Below are positions 46,352-58,417 of a DNA stretch of 64,000 nucleotides, in pieces. The notes beneath the pieces are model-generated. The model saw nothing but the letters and a program-made list of their open reading frames with translations, was not told the origin of the DNA and did not search any database. Position 1 is the first letter of the stretch. The number at the start of each line of letters is the position of its first letter. Source of the stretch: Argopecten irradians. Lineage: Eukaryota > Mollusca > Bivalvia > Pectinida > Pectinidae. The DNA lies in NCBI RefSeq assembly GCF_041381155.1, contig NC_091135.1, positions 61,726,567 through 61,790,566 on the forward strand. Reading direction: 5' to 3'. The position numbers were made by a program, and so were the translations under genes.

Positions 46352-49300
46352 CTGTAAATAAGACAAAAACATATTTTATACTTTTTACTTATAAGTGTAA
46401 TCAATTGTTTTTACAGCATGCACATTTAGTCTGCAGTCTATAATAATGAGCAAAGGTCTTTTAAGTCTGTTGCTCATCACTTGCAATTGCTACCCAGTGA
46501 CCATGGTGAATAATGTAGTACCAAGACAGGTGTTTATATTTTTATTTACTATACAGTATATGACCCCAATGACTTCAATGATAAGGTCAACACCATTCAT
46601 CTATCCAACTCTTCTACAGGCCCAGCATCACAATCTCCTATAAGTTTCTCACATATAATGAGAAAGCATTAAAAGATTCTAGCCTATTTGATCACTGTGA
46701 CCTTCAATGAATTAAGGTCAAGGTCATTCACATGAACACTCTTGGTAGTCTGTCATCCTTAGACCTAACATATATGCATGTGCTACAATTACACCCAATA
46801 TTGAGAGAAGTCATTAATTGTACCCAATTTGATCCCTAACTGTGACCTTGAATGAAGTTACATGTATGGTTATTCATTTTAATAAATTGGATAGTCCTGC
46901 ATTCATCCCAACAAGTTGTCGACCCAATATCAAGCCTCTGGAACTATTTATTGGTGTGAAAACATTTGACTTATATGACCCTTGGTTATTTGTTTGGTCA
47001 TTTTGGTAACCTTAGCTTTCATCCAGCATGCTACATGTCTAATATCAGTCTCTATGAGCCTATGATTTTTGAGAAGTTGAAAATGTAAATTGATGAATAA
47101 TGCAATCACAAAAGGTGATTCTCAGGTGATCATGATCTAGTAAATTATATATAAATAAAAGTAATACTTATAGTGCCACCAACAAAGAAGTGTCTTGTAG
47201 TTTATACTAAATCACACAAATGTAAGAGTAAATCCTACAACTACAGATGCTGTTACAAGCTTCTCTCAAGGAAAATGATGGATACTAAACACTGGTGAAA
47301 GGCTTGCTGGTATATCAAGGGCTGACATGGTACTTGATAAATTACATGCGATATATGACAGCTATCCTCCTCCCACACAGGTTTGGTGTTACAGCCACCT
47401 CAACCAGTTCAATCTCCACGATAACTTCTCAGCTTCATCATTTGCATTGTAACAAATATCAATCTATCAGGTGCATGCAATGTATGAGACTTTATACTGA
47501 ATCCTTCTTATTCAAACACAAATACATACCAAAATGGTAATTGTCCCTTCCTCGATCCATATAAAATCTAGATGGACCAGATATTGGTAGGAACAATACA
47601 TGTCCCCCTCAAGCTCCTATTCAACCATTTCCATGGCAGGGATTGGTTACCTATATATAAGGATATGATCTCAGGAAGATGCTCATTCAAATTCTCTAGG
47701 TAAATGTATCTATGCTCAAAGGGCTCAAATTTTATATTTTTTGTCACGTGCTAAAAATAGCGAGTGCCCTATATTTGTACTTGCTAATTTTTTTTTTTTT
47801 ACTTACAATTAAATATATCAGTATTCAAATAAGAGTTTTGTTAAATATGAAATCATTTATTTTTCATGATGATGTGAGGAGTATAGGTATATCAACAACA
47901 TTATAATAAGAACTGGGTCCCCATATTTTCCATTAGAACAATTTTTCACATTCATTATGTCATTTTTACAGTTGTCCATGTTTAAAACTACTTGCTAAAA
48001 TAAGCAAGTGCATTTTTTTTTCACTTGCTATTCTGGTATATCTACTTGCAAAAAACAAGTAAAAAATTTAGAATAAGAGATTTTTTCTTAGACGTAGTCT
48101 ACATGTATCATAAGTTATATGTACATATGGCTACTTACAGTACAGGTAATCTTGAGGATCCAAAAATATGTTTTAGTTTAATCCGGATAATAAATATATA
48201 TCTATTATGTATTAGATATGCAGATATCTCCTCCAAATGCACACAAAGACATAAAGTTGTGTATGATGACATTGATTTTATCGACTTTTATCAACTTCGA
48301 TCGTTGTCACATAGACACTTTTCAAGGCTACAATTTTGACGCCAAATTCAAATTTATGTTTGATTATTTGCCTATAACGATTATTGAAGCGAAGATATCT
48401 TGACGACAGAAAGATAGATTTTGATCAAATAGTTTCCCGTTAAAACAATATAAATCATGGATTGTCAAAAGGGTCAATGAAGTGGAATCATTACATGGAA
48501 TTTTCAATAATTATTTTTCAAATATTATATCCAGGTAAAATGATGGCTTATTTGTGCCATTTCTTAGCTTTGTAGAATATTAACGGTTATAAAAATTTGT
48601 ATCTTAAGACCAATACACTTTACACAATTTACACAAATATTCAATTAATATCTAATTATCTAATTGTGAAAAAGTCATTTGTAAGGGGGTAGGGGTATAG
48701 AAAGGCTAATTTCTCAAAAATTCTGTGGTCAATCTTTTTTTATATTCTTTCATCGTAACCCATACAACCACGGGCATTTGCAGACTAAAATGATAATCTG
48801 ACAGCTTGTCTTGGTAATAATATAGAATAGGGTTGGCAACTCTGTCATGTATCCTACGGCACTCCACTTCACTTTAAGTGATTAAAAAGCACATTTATTC
48901 CAAGTAACATGTTAAAAATTATACACGACCATATTTCAGAAATGTTTATCTTTTATTTAACGTATCAATCAATGCCAACAGTTATACACAACTGGAGAAA
49001 TCCGAGAAAACATCATCAATTTCTACCGATTTTCCAAACTATTAGCTATCCTGATTCAAAATCTCCTAATTAGCATACAGGGTTGAAAGGTCATAGGGTT
49101 ACAAAATGACATGTGGTCGCAGGGGTCATCTCAGCATCAATACCATGATATTTACAGTTTGCACTGACATGGACTTAATAACCATGCTTTCTAGTATTAT
49201 AATTATCAGTGTATAATGATAGCACAACACATGCGGCAATTCTATTGTTACGGGAATAGTCACTGGCATAGCAACGTGGGGTCATGACCCCACTTTTGGT

Positions 49301-49785
49301 TGGAACATATGAATAAGTCGATTCCAACCAGCTGTTCAATCTAAGTCATTGACGATGACCTGAGAGAAAAAATATGGGTATTTTAATAAAAAAAATATGC
49401 AACTGTCGTGAGAATGAATAATATCCATTTACATGAAAAACTGTAAATATAAGGAATAGATTTTTCTTTTGTTGAGGTTATATTATGAGAGTATAATGAT
49501 AATAGAGCCCATGTAAATTTTATGTAAACCGGGCTTCGCAGGGGTTACATAATTTACACGTGCTCCGGATCCATTATCATTATATCCTCATAACCTCAAC
49601 AAAATAAAAATATATTTATATAAATACGTTGCTAAAATATGGTATATATAGGTCGGTGTAGACAAATTTTAAAATTAACTACTGATATACCCAACTGCAT
49701 ACTGTCATAATCATATCATAAAGTTGTTTTGGAGCCGTTATAATTATGGTACTGAAAAATATCATTATAATGGCCCTAGTTTATT
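46352..49785 (-). other. 5' UTR intron of the MARVEL gene (proximal part), with an old repeat
   Basis: Positions 46640-47110 carry diverged 'tgtgaccttgaatgaaggtcaaggtcattca' modules like those in 51325-52430, so this is an older copy of that family without recognisable ends. Positions 47740-48065 contain repeated ACTTGCTA...TAGCAAGT dyads. Positions 49467-49605 form a foldback (TTTTGTTGAGGTTATATTAT with its inverse). There are no credible exons. Confidence 0.45.
49467..49605. repeat. 140-bp foldback
   Basis: The left arm TGTTGAGGTTAT...TATAATGATAATAG...GTAAATTTTATGTAA pairs with the right arm TTACATAATTTACAC...CCATTATCATTATATCCTCATAACCTCAACA. It is AT-rich with a GC-rich loop (CGGGCTTCGCAGGGG). 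It is possibly a palindromic MITE; no target duplication is certain. Confidence 0.7.
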
Positions 49786-49788
49786 AGT

Positions 49789-50693
49789 CAAGCAGACGAT
49801 ACATTGTACACTCCGTAGTGTAAGCAGATGATACATTGTACACTCCGTAGTGTAAGCAGGCGATACATTGTACACTCCGTAGTGTAAGCAGGCGATACAT
49901 TGTACACTCCGTAGTGTAAGCAGGCGATACATTGTACACTCCGTAGTGTAAGCAGGCGATACATTGTACACTCCGTAGTGTAAGCAGGCGATACATTGTA
50001 CACTCCGTAGTGTAAGCAGGCGATACATTGTACACTCCGTAGTGTAAGCAGATGATACATTGTACACTCCGTAGTGTAAGCAGGCGATACATTGTACACT
50101 CCGTAGTGTAAGCAGGCGATACATTGTACACTCCGTAGTGTGATACATTGTACACTCCGTAGTGTAAGCAATGACAGATACATGTACACTCCGTAGTGTA
50201 AGCAGAGATACATTGTACACTCCGTAGTGTAAGCAGATGATACATTGTACACTCCGTAGTGTAAGCAAGAACATGTACACTCCGTAGTGTAGATACATGT
50301 ACACTCGTTGGCAGATGATACATTGTACACTCCGTAGTGTAAGCAGATGATACATTGTACACTCCGTAGTGTAAGCAGATGATACATTGTACACTCCGTA
50401 GTGTAAGCAGATGATACATTGTACACTCCGTAGTGTAAGCAGATGATACATTGTACACTCCGTAGTGTAAGCAGATTGATACATTGTACACTCCGTAGTG
50501 TAAGCAGGCGATACATTGTACACTCCGTAGTGTAAGCAGGCGATACATTGTACACTCCGTAGTGTAAGCAGGCGATACATTGTACACTCCGTAGTGTAAG
50601 CAGATGATACATTGTACACTCCGTAGTGTAAGCAGGCGATACATTGTACACTCCGTAGTGTAAGCAGGCGATACATTGTACACTCCGTAGTAT
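49789..50693. repeat. 32-bp minisatellite, about 28 copies
   Basis: The unit is CGATACATTGTACACTCCGT + AGTGTAAGCAGG, extremely uniform. The core ACACT-CCGT-AGTGT is a dyad in every copy. A disturbed stretch at 50140-50310 has shortened units (ACATGTACACTCCGTAGTGT). All frames stay open on the minus strand for about 300-356 codons; this comes from the repeat, not from a gene. Confidence 0.95.
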
Positions 50694-50898
50694 TAAGCCA
50701 GAGAAATTTCCAAGCAATGTTCGATATAGTATACAGTGTAGTTGGTATATATATACGTGTGTGTGTTTTGGTTTCGAAGATGATACTAATAAAGTGTCAA
50801 GTACCTGTGTTAGGCCTAGTCCAAATGCATAATAAGGTGGATCTCGTGGTGCATGCATATGACTTACACTTCAAATTTTGCTATTGTTACAACTTTAC

Positions 50899-50973
50899 AA
50901 GACACGATCTACAGCGGTTATGTCAGAAAAATATCAAGACACGATCTACAGCGGTTATGTCAGAAAAATATCA
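50899..50973 (+). repeat. 37-bp direct duplication
   Basis: CAAGACACGATCTACAGCGG followed by TTATGTCAGAAAAATAT occurs twice back to back. It is a simple recent tandem duplication in non-coding DNA. Confidence 0.9.
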
Positions 50974-51320
50974 GTCTGTTCTGTGTACAGACAGTATGAT
51001 CAGAAACATATTTTAGAAAGTATACTTTACATAGATCTGTTAATATATATATTGTTTTGTTGACAGGCGCAAGGTTTACGAAATACGGTTGTGTATAATA
51101 TATAACATGTTAGTTGGAATAAGTGTGCTTTTTAATCACTTAAATTGAAGTGGGGTGTCGTAGGGTACGTGACGGAGTTGCCAGCTTTGACTTTATATAA
51201 TACTACCAAGACACCTGTAATGAAATCTTCATTAAAACAAAAACATGTGTGCCTTTCATACAACTTTTTAATTATATGTGGACAAAAAAAATCAAGAAAA
51301 TTAAACAACACAATTTTTTG

Positions 51321-52430
51321 AAACAAGAGGCCCAATGGGCCTTAACGGTCATCTGACTGTTAATACAATATCTAGTAGAACTGAAATACACATTAAGTTG
51401 TATGTTGTATGTTTAACATTTGTAACATATTTTAACCCCTGTGACCTTGAATGAAGGTCAAGGTCATTCATTTGAACAAACTTTATATCCCTTTAACCAA
51501 GCATGCTACAGGCCGACTAACAGTACACAGGGTCTTAGTTATATATACAAGTCATTTAATGACTTAAACCTATTTGACCCCTGTGGCCTTGAATGAAGGT
51601 CAAGGTCATTCATTTGAACAAACTTGGTAGCCCTTCATTCCAGCATGCCGCATGCCCAATATGAGTACCCTTGGCCTTTTGGTTCTTGAGAAGAAGTCGT
51701 TTAAAGATTTTAGCATTTTTGACCCCTGTAACCTTGAATATATGTCAAAGTCATTCATTCCAACAAACTTGGTAGCCCTTCATGCCAGTATATCACAGGC
51801 CCAATATCAAGTGTCTATGCCTCTTAGTTATTCACAAGAAGTGGTTTAATGATTTTAGCCTATATTTAACCCCTGTGACCTTGAAATATGAGTATCCTGG
51901 GCCTTTTGTTTTTGAGGAAAAGTCGTTTAAAAGACTTAGGCCTTTTCGACCCCTGTGACCTTGAATAAATGTCAAGGTCATTCATTTGAACAAACTTGGT
52001 AGCCCTTCATCTTAGCATGCCACAGGCCCAATATCAGGTCTCTAGGCATCTTAGTTATTCACAAGAAGTGGTTTAAAGATTTTAGCCTTTTTTGCATGAC
52101 AGTATGCCACAAGCCCAATAGCAGGTGACTATGCCTCATAGTTATTCACAAGAAGTGGTTTAATGATTTTAGTCTATTTAACCCCTGTGACCTTGAATTT
52201 TATTCAAGGTCACAGGGGTTAAATAGGCTAAAATCATTATTTGAACAAACTTGGTAGCCCTTCATCCATTTTCCAAGCATGCCACAGGCCCAATATGAGT
52301 ACCCTGGGCCTTTCAGTTTGTGAGAAAAAGTCGTTTAAATGAAAAGTTTACGCACTGCAAAATGCGCACGACGGCGGACGGTGCATGATGAAAATAGGTC
52401 ATTCTGACCTTTCAGGTCAGATGACCTAAT
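51321..52430 (+). mobile_element. Hairpin-ended dispersed repeat, type 3, long copy
   Basis: It begins AACAAGAGGCCCAATGGGCC TTAACGGTCATCTGACT, like the element in the satellite. The interior is six or more diverged modules built on 'acccctgtgaccttgaatgaaggtcaaggtcattcatttgaacaaacttggtagcccttcat'. It ends with GACGGCGGACGGTGCATGATG, the hairpin AGGTCATTCTGACC..GGTCAGATGACCT and AA. The interior differs completely from that of 42048-43018 although the ends agree. Confidence 0.75.
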
Positions 52431-55167
52431 AAAAACCTTAATAAACAGTTTATCAACCAATCTTTCAGTGGGCATATTTTAGAGAAAATCAAACGAGGGA
52501 AAATGTTTAGGCCTAACTGTATCGAACCACCTTAACACACTAATTCTTACTTACAAAGTCCTTAATCAACTGAAATGCATTATCATAACATCAAAAAACA
52601 TTTTCTGAACATTTTGATATGCCAAATGCACAATTCAAGAAAAAATTAGAGGGGACATAATTGCGCATTGGTACAATATTTAATATATCAATTTAATAAT
52701 TAGGAAAGAATTGAGGCCAGTGTGACTGTTATAATGTCAATACTGTCCATTATGATTTAGATCCCCAAAAGCTGTTCAAGTTTACCGGTATACTGATTCA
52801 TGAACATTATTGAAAGTATACAACAATTTAGAAATCATATAAAGTAATTCTGTGTTTACTGTACATTAGACACAGCTATATATTCAGAATCTCCAAGGAT
52901 GTAACAATAAACTTAACAACTTTCATGACCAGCATATATACACCCCCAGGAAAGTATGCATAACTTTGAAGGCTACAACAGTAGAGAGACATCTTTAATT
53001 ATGTGTGACATACATTGGCTATGGGCCACCATCTCCTACACACTGGCTGTATACCTGATAGAGTATAGGTTATACTGGTCCTGTTTACAACTGAAACTTG
53101 CCATCAGAGAACAGACTGTTTGGTTTTTATTTTGGTAAATCTTTTTCAGTCAGTCAGAAGGTGATATCTTTTCCGCTACAACAGTAGCTAGAATCTATCG
53201 TGACATACAGCCAATGACCAGGTACATGTATGTGTGGTGAGACACAGTAATTTATTTAATAAACCTCTGGGAACCATGCATTAATGAAGATACATCATCA
53301 AAAGCATAAATGTAATACATATTTTACAAACATATTATAGGAAACCTACATGAGAATGAAAATTACTTTAATATTTTGTTATATCCTTGTTTGTTATATC
53401 CATGTTTTACTGTATGTAGCATTGACAAAAATTACAAATGTATGTGACATAATTCAACTTAAAACAGCTAAATGTTTTTAGAAAGAGTGTTTTTGTGAAA
53501 CAGAATTACATGTACTGTGGTAAGTTGATATTATTTTAGAGTTGTTTCTTTGTCAGTATAAGTACAGCTATACTGTTTGGATCTCTACTACCTGTCATAA
53601 ACAGACATCACTAACTGTCCATGATCAGGGAATATTAATGCTACTTGTCAGAACTACTTCCAGGCTCAGGGTTATATAGACCCCTTTTCTAGCCTGTAGT
53701 ACTAGTATCAAGTATCCACACATAGGGACACAATATACTACTCAGAATCAAGTATTTATCCTGGCTGGCCCAAACATCATAAAATCTATTCTAAGGCCCA
53801 ACCTCATATATAGCCTGTATGTACATCTTTATATATGTATATACCCATTGAGCTGATCGATCCTGAAGGTTGGATATTTGAATTATTTCATTCATGAAAA
53901 TATTATATTAGAATGTTGACCCTATGAATCAATTAATATATTGTATATATCGTGTATACAATACAGAACCTTCATATCATTCATTTCATTGTTTCTATAT
54001 GATAACATGAAGCTATATATCTACAGTGAGCTTTGGAAGTTAATTTGCTGATATTAGCAAAATAACATCATAGACTTCAGTCATTATATGCCCAACCATG
54101 CATAGACATGCAGGCTGTAACACACAGTTGTGTACAGGCATAGTGAAGTAGTAAATGATACATGTGTGGATTTGTATTAGTGTAGGTTTAATTTGATACT
54201 ACAATAATATACATAAATGTGCAAACACAATGACTTGGAATAACATGTGTTGATCACAATCTATGTGTGCATATACACATGTATTAACAATACAACTTAT
54301 TTGTTGCATATCGCATACAGATTATAGATATAGTTTTAGTGTTTGAGTTAAGGCATAACTTAAACAAAATGTGAGAGTTTTACTGTTATAAATAGAAACA
54401 GTACTATGTGCATGTGCTGCTGAAATGGTCTTTTTTATGAAAACTTCTAGCAAGTTGACATGTACATATATACATGTACAGGATCTGTAACAATTATATT
54501 GATGAATAAACACAATATTATAGCAATATCTAGTTTAGCTTGTTCAGGACGATCTAGAGTACTATTATACTAAATATTATAAAAATATTCCAGATACATA
54601 AGATTTTATACAGTATATTTTCAATATCAGGCAGTACCTGGTATTTTTTGCTGGTTAAACCTGGCTGTGATTCTGTCTGATTTGGGCTAAATTACATTGG
54701 ATAGCATAGAGCTCGAGAGAGCTAGTACCCCCTGAGCACAGCTAGTACTGCATACCTCTCCAGAAAGATAATAAAACCCCTGTGTTACGAAAATAAAACC
54801 AATACAAGATTTCCATACAATGTAGTTATTTGCATCTTTGATAGCTTGATTGATCAACATACAAATATATATATGTAAGTTCACTACAGAAATTTTATAA
54901 TTAGCTTCTCATCAAAGGGTACAAAGTAAAGCACCCAGGCCAATCTATGCATACATGTATACAAATATGTACATGTGCAAATTATCTAAGGTTTGTGCAT
55001 ATAATGTAGGACTATATTCTTTAAATCTTAAAAATCTGTACCAAACTTTACCCATTCGAATAATGGTCCAGTTCATACTATATGGTTTAATTGGTGCATA
55101 TTCAAGATCAGCAACTGATATTATTTTATTACAAACAAAAACAGGAAATTATATTTTACAAATGACC
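52431..55167. other. Non-coding, no recognised feature
   Basis: This 2.7 kb of AT-rich DNA is probably still inside the 5' UTR intron of the minus-strand MARVEL gene. No element ends, arrays or exons are recognised. Confidence 0.45.
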
Positions 55168-55764
55168 TACCATATTCGACCCAATAAGCACCCAGGGGGC
55201 GTTTCAAAAATTGAAAAATGAAAAGTTGTGTTGCGGAATTGGACTGGGTCGATCATCGGTGACCAGGTAACTCAGTCGGTAGAGCACTCGGCTAGTGTTC
55301 GGAGAGTCCAGGATTCGAATCCCAGTCTGGCCGCTTCATTTCTCCTCTCCTGTTGCAAAATTGGCGCCCAACTAAATAACCCACAGTGGTGGTGTTTAGA
55401 AGGGTCTCGTATGTCTTTGAGGGCGAAGACTTTGAGAAAGGAGGGAGGAGTGTAGCGGGATTAGACTGGGTCGATCATCGGTGACCAGGTAGCTCAGTCG
55501 GTAGAGCACTCGGCTAGTGTTCGGAGGGTCCCGGGTTCGAATACCGGTCTGGCCGCCACATTTTCTCCTCTCCTGTTACAGGTGCTTAATAAGACGAAAT
55601 TAAAACTGCACAAAGCAAAGTGCAAATCCTATGCAGTTTTGATAGTTTTGGTCTTTATTTATGTATACATTATATATGCCCAGGCAATTGAAATTGAGGC
55701 CTCAAAAGGCGGAGGGGCGCTCAATTATATGGACATGTGCGCTTTAAAATTGGGTCGAATACGG
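55168..55764. mobile_element. TIR element 'CCATATTCGACCCAATAAGC' split by SINE units
   Basis: The left end CCATATTCGACCCAATAAGC and right end GGGTCGAATACGG match the intact element at 26506-26708. They share internal phrases (GTTTTGGTCTTTATTTATG, ATTGAAATTGAGGCCTC). The interior is interrupted at GAAAAG|GTGCTTA by 55226-55580. Confidence 0.8.
55226..55580 (+). mobile_element. tRNA-derived SINE: one full unit and a truncated second unit
   Basis: Two tRNA-like heads lie at 55261-55332 and 55483-55554: GACCAGGTAGCTCAGTCGGT, an A-box-like segment, and a GGGTTCGAATACC/GGATTCGAATCCC B box. The acceptor-like ends pair imperfectly and the anticodon stem is degenerate, so these are SINE heads rather than working tRNA genes. 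Unit 1 has a 120-bp body (TTTCTCCTCTCCTGTTGCAA...GGGAGGAG). Unit 2 stops after TCTCCTCTCCTGTTAC. Confidence 0.8.
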
Positions 55765-56302
55765 AATGTGAATGGAATATATAATATTGAGTCCGAGATC
55801 TATATGCTTAGATATACAATGTGTGTAAGGCCTTGGAAAATTGTGACACTTAATTTAAGCTTTAACACATGCATTAGTGACAGCATGATATGATTAGGAC
55901 AAGACGAATCCTGATTCAAAATCAACACAATTAGGTATGAAACCCTCATAAGTATTAGAACTACAGTGTGTAAGCGATCACATGAATACATTCCATAAAA
56001 TCAATAATTTCACATTAATTATCATCGCATAGTTACAATGATCAGTACGGGTGATATCAGAAAAACAGGAAATAAACGATAGCAGAACAACCCTATATTG
56101 AATGAAATAGATACAAAGACTATGATTAGCAGTGATTCATGATCGCAAGTTTTCTCGTCAGTTTGTTTCACGGCGAATCGACCCGCCCACAACAACCTGT
56201 CATGTAAACCGAGTTATGAGCTCCTGTACACAACTTTGCACAGTTACCTTTCATAGAAAACATTTGCTCTTTTTAATAATGTCATCGTCTTTGAGAACTT
56301 AC

Positions 56303-56450
56303 CGCTACAAATGTTGATCCGACGTCCTAGAAAAAACACAATTTTGATCGTGATATACCAAAACAACAGGAAATATTTCCGTGTTTTTCACGGAGGAGAG
56401 ACCAAGAGGGGAGATAACTCTGTATTTTTTATTATCCCGCCACTAGGCCT
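56303..56450 (-). promoter_or_regulatory. Candidate non-coding first exon/promoter of the MARVEL gene
   Basis: On the minus strand TTTGTAGCG|GTAAGT at 56302-56297 is a consensus donor, preceded by a more GC-balanced stretch. The coding exon's acceptor at 46351 demands an upstream exon on this strand, and this is the best-looking donor to its right. If true, the 5' UTR intron is about 9.9 kb. No transcript evidence is available. Confidence 0.35.
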
Positions 56451-57050
56451 ATGTCCCTATGTGTCTTAGTGGAGCAGTGCCTCCGAAAATCACTCGGGCA
56501 TAGTTTTCTATACTTTTTGTTTATAGGTTTCCAATTATTTAATGCGTATAACGTTACATGCATTTACATATTATTTTTGTCAAAAACAAACATAAGTACC
56601 ATTCTTTATATCTACCGTACCGCTCACAAGACGTCAAATTCACAATTTTCTGTCAAAAAGTCTTTTGAGCTACAATATTGCAGCAAGAGTTTACTAAAAG
56701 TCGACAGAACAAACTATATTAATAGTTTCAAATACTTGACATTTTCCGCGTTAACCTCGTAAGGATGTACAACTTGAGAAGTCAAAATGTTCTTGTATTA
56801 AACTTTTTTTTCCACATAGATTTTTGGAAAGGACCTCTTTCACGAACAATGGACATTTGCCCACGAACCAATTTTATTAAAACTAAATTTTTTGATTTAA
56901 ACATATTTTATTGTGTAATTTTTATATACAATGGGATTGGGCACAAGTTTTCCAACTTATATGAAGCCCTCTCCCTACAGAATTATAATCAATTTTATAA
57001 CAAAGAATACAAAAATGGCAAAATATACATATTTACATATTTACAAGATT

Positions 57051-57052
57051 TT

Positions 57053-57119
<67 letters not shown>

Positions 57120-57137
57120 CAGAGAGGAAGAGAGAGT
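57051..57137 (+). repeat. (GA)n microsatellite with G run
   Basis: (AG)n, then about ten G, then (AG)n and AGACAGAGACAG. Apparent ORFs rich in RE/ER dipeptides around 56765-57149 come from this tract. Confidence 0.95.
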
Positions 57138-57481
57138 TTATTTAAATAAATGTATATAATTACTTAATTTATTGAAGTGTATGTATTTGTGATCACTCCC
57201 GATGCTGACGACCGAAGTTGTACTGATCTCTGTTCTTGTCTCGCTGCTTTACTTAAAGTTCATCACATCCCGTGCCTTGGTATCTTTCTCCTGTCAATCT
57301 GTTGCTTTCTTAATTACGTTTCTCTTCGATCGCCAGCATCGGAAGGATATTAAGAAACATTTTTTTATTACATGTAGTTCATATTATAAATAGGGAACGT
57401 AAAGGAGGAGGGAGGGGGGGTTAAAACCTATTACATTCAGTTATATACTCTTGAGTGCTCTGACATATTGTAATGTTATCT

Positions 57482-58137
57482 TCAATAGTTAAATCTGGAC
57501 TTCCATGTTAGTAGTAGCTGCAGATCTAAAGGAATGAAGTTGTTTAATGTTCGAAATAATTGAATTCTCTGGTCAGCGTAATTATTACATGTAAAGAAGA
57601 AGTGATGGGCATCCTCAATGGGATGCCCACATTGGCATTGCTGGTAATCTATTAAATTAGAGCGGAATAAATCATTGTTAAGGGTACTACATCTATTTCT
57701 TAATCTGGCATGCAATATATTTGCTTTTCTATTTCCAATAGAATAATAAATAGGTACTTTTGTAAGATTATTCAGAGACTTTTTAAAAATGTTATATGAA
57801 ACACTATTTTTAATATTTATATCTAGCTGGTTCCAAAGTCGAATAGTGGAAGGAAAATACGATGCATTTGAGAGCTGGAGACGGAAATTAGGTAAAGTAA
57901 AGTTGTTAGCATTTCGAAGATTATAGGAAGAATTTTCTGAGACTAGTGGGGGTAATAATGAATAGAGGTAGTTGGGTGTAATTTTGTTATTTATTTTGTA
58001 AAATAGTTGTAGTTTTCTACGGGAACGACGGGAAGTAAGTGGTTCTAGACCGCTTTCCAAATACAGTGAATTTCTGCTAGCGTAAGACGGTAGTCCAGTA
58101 ATTATTCTAGCAGATTCAAGCTGAAGTTTTTCTAATT
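57482..58137 (-). pseudogene. Non-LTR retrotransposon (LINE) ORF2 C-terminal remnant
   Basis: On the minus strand a frame is open from about 58137 to the stop at 57482. It begins KLQLESARIITGLPSYASRN and ends after a zinc-knuckle-like CQCG...DAHHFFFTC motif. This is the thumb/C-terminal region that follows the reverse transcriptase in CR1/Jockey/RTE-like LINEs. The catalytic reverse transcriptase and endonuclease are absent, typical of 5'-truncated insertions. The clade is not determined. The 192-codon ORF starting at an internal Met is only part of it. Confidence 0.8.
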
Positions 58138-58391
58138 AAAACTAAATGTTATATGTAGCTCTAGCAACATAAATGCAAACCCTTGAAATACGTTTAAAAA
58201 ATTGAAAAGGTCCCAGGGGCCGGTGCTGTGACCAAAATAAAGTTGCCAAGTAGAGGTGTAGGGTTCCCTTTTTTATCCAAAAAGGTAACAAAATAATGTT
58301 TTATGTCATCAACTTGTATTATTTTCTCAAGAGTAAAAATAGTAATATATTATGATCACAAATATGTCCTAGGTAAGTGGACACTTCAAGA

Positions 58392-58417
58392 TGGCGGCCG
58401 GTTCAGAACGAAAAAGG
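58392..58417 (+). CDS. Possible first coding exon with YY1-like site (uncertain)
   Basis: TCAAGATGGCGGCCGGTTCA places ATG within AAGATGGCGGC, the consensus YY1-binding motif often found at start codons of housekeeping genes. Translation MAAGSERK runs to AAAAAG|GTAGGT, a donor. Joining to the acceptor TTTATAG|GGACCATGAG at 59868 gives a frame that continues about 14 codons to an in-frame TAA. No protein is recognised, and the downstream exon is not convincing. Confidence 0.25.

Noticed and set aside
49765..50858. Minus-strand ORFs of 299-356 codons in three frames
   Set aside because: They are entirely the 32-bp minisatellite. The 32-bp unit rotates frames every copy and lacks stops, so all frames stay open. 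There is no non-repetitive coding context.
55261..55554. Two functional tRNA genes
   Set aside because: A and B boxes are present but anticodon stems are degenerate and the heads continue into shared SINE bodies, so they were called SINE heads.
56765..57149. 126-codon ORF ending in RERERE...
   Set aside because: The C-terminal half is a GA microsatellite and the N-terminal half is AT-rich chance sequence.
57482..58060. Independent cellular gene of 192 codons
   Set aside because: The frame continues upstream of the Met and carries the typical LINE post-RT region with C/H knuckle, so it was treated as a truncated retrotransposon.
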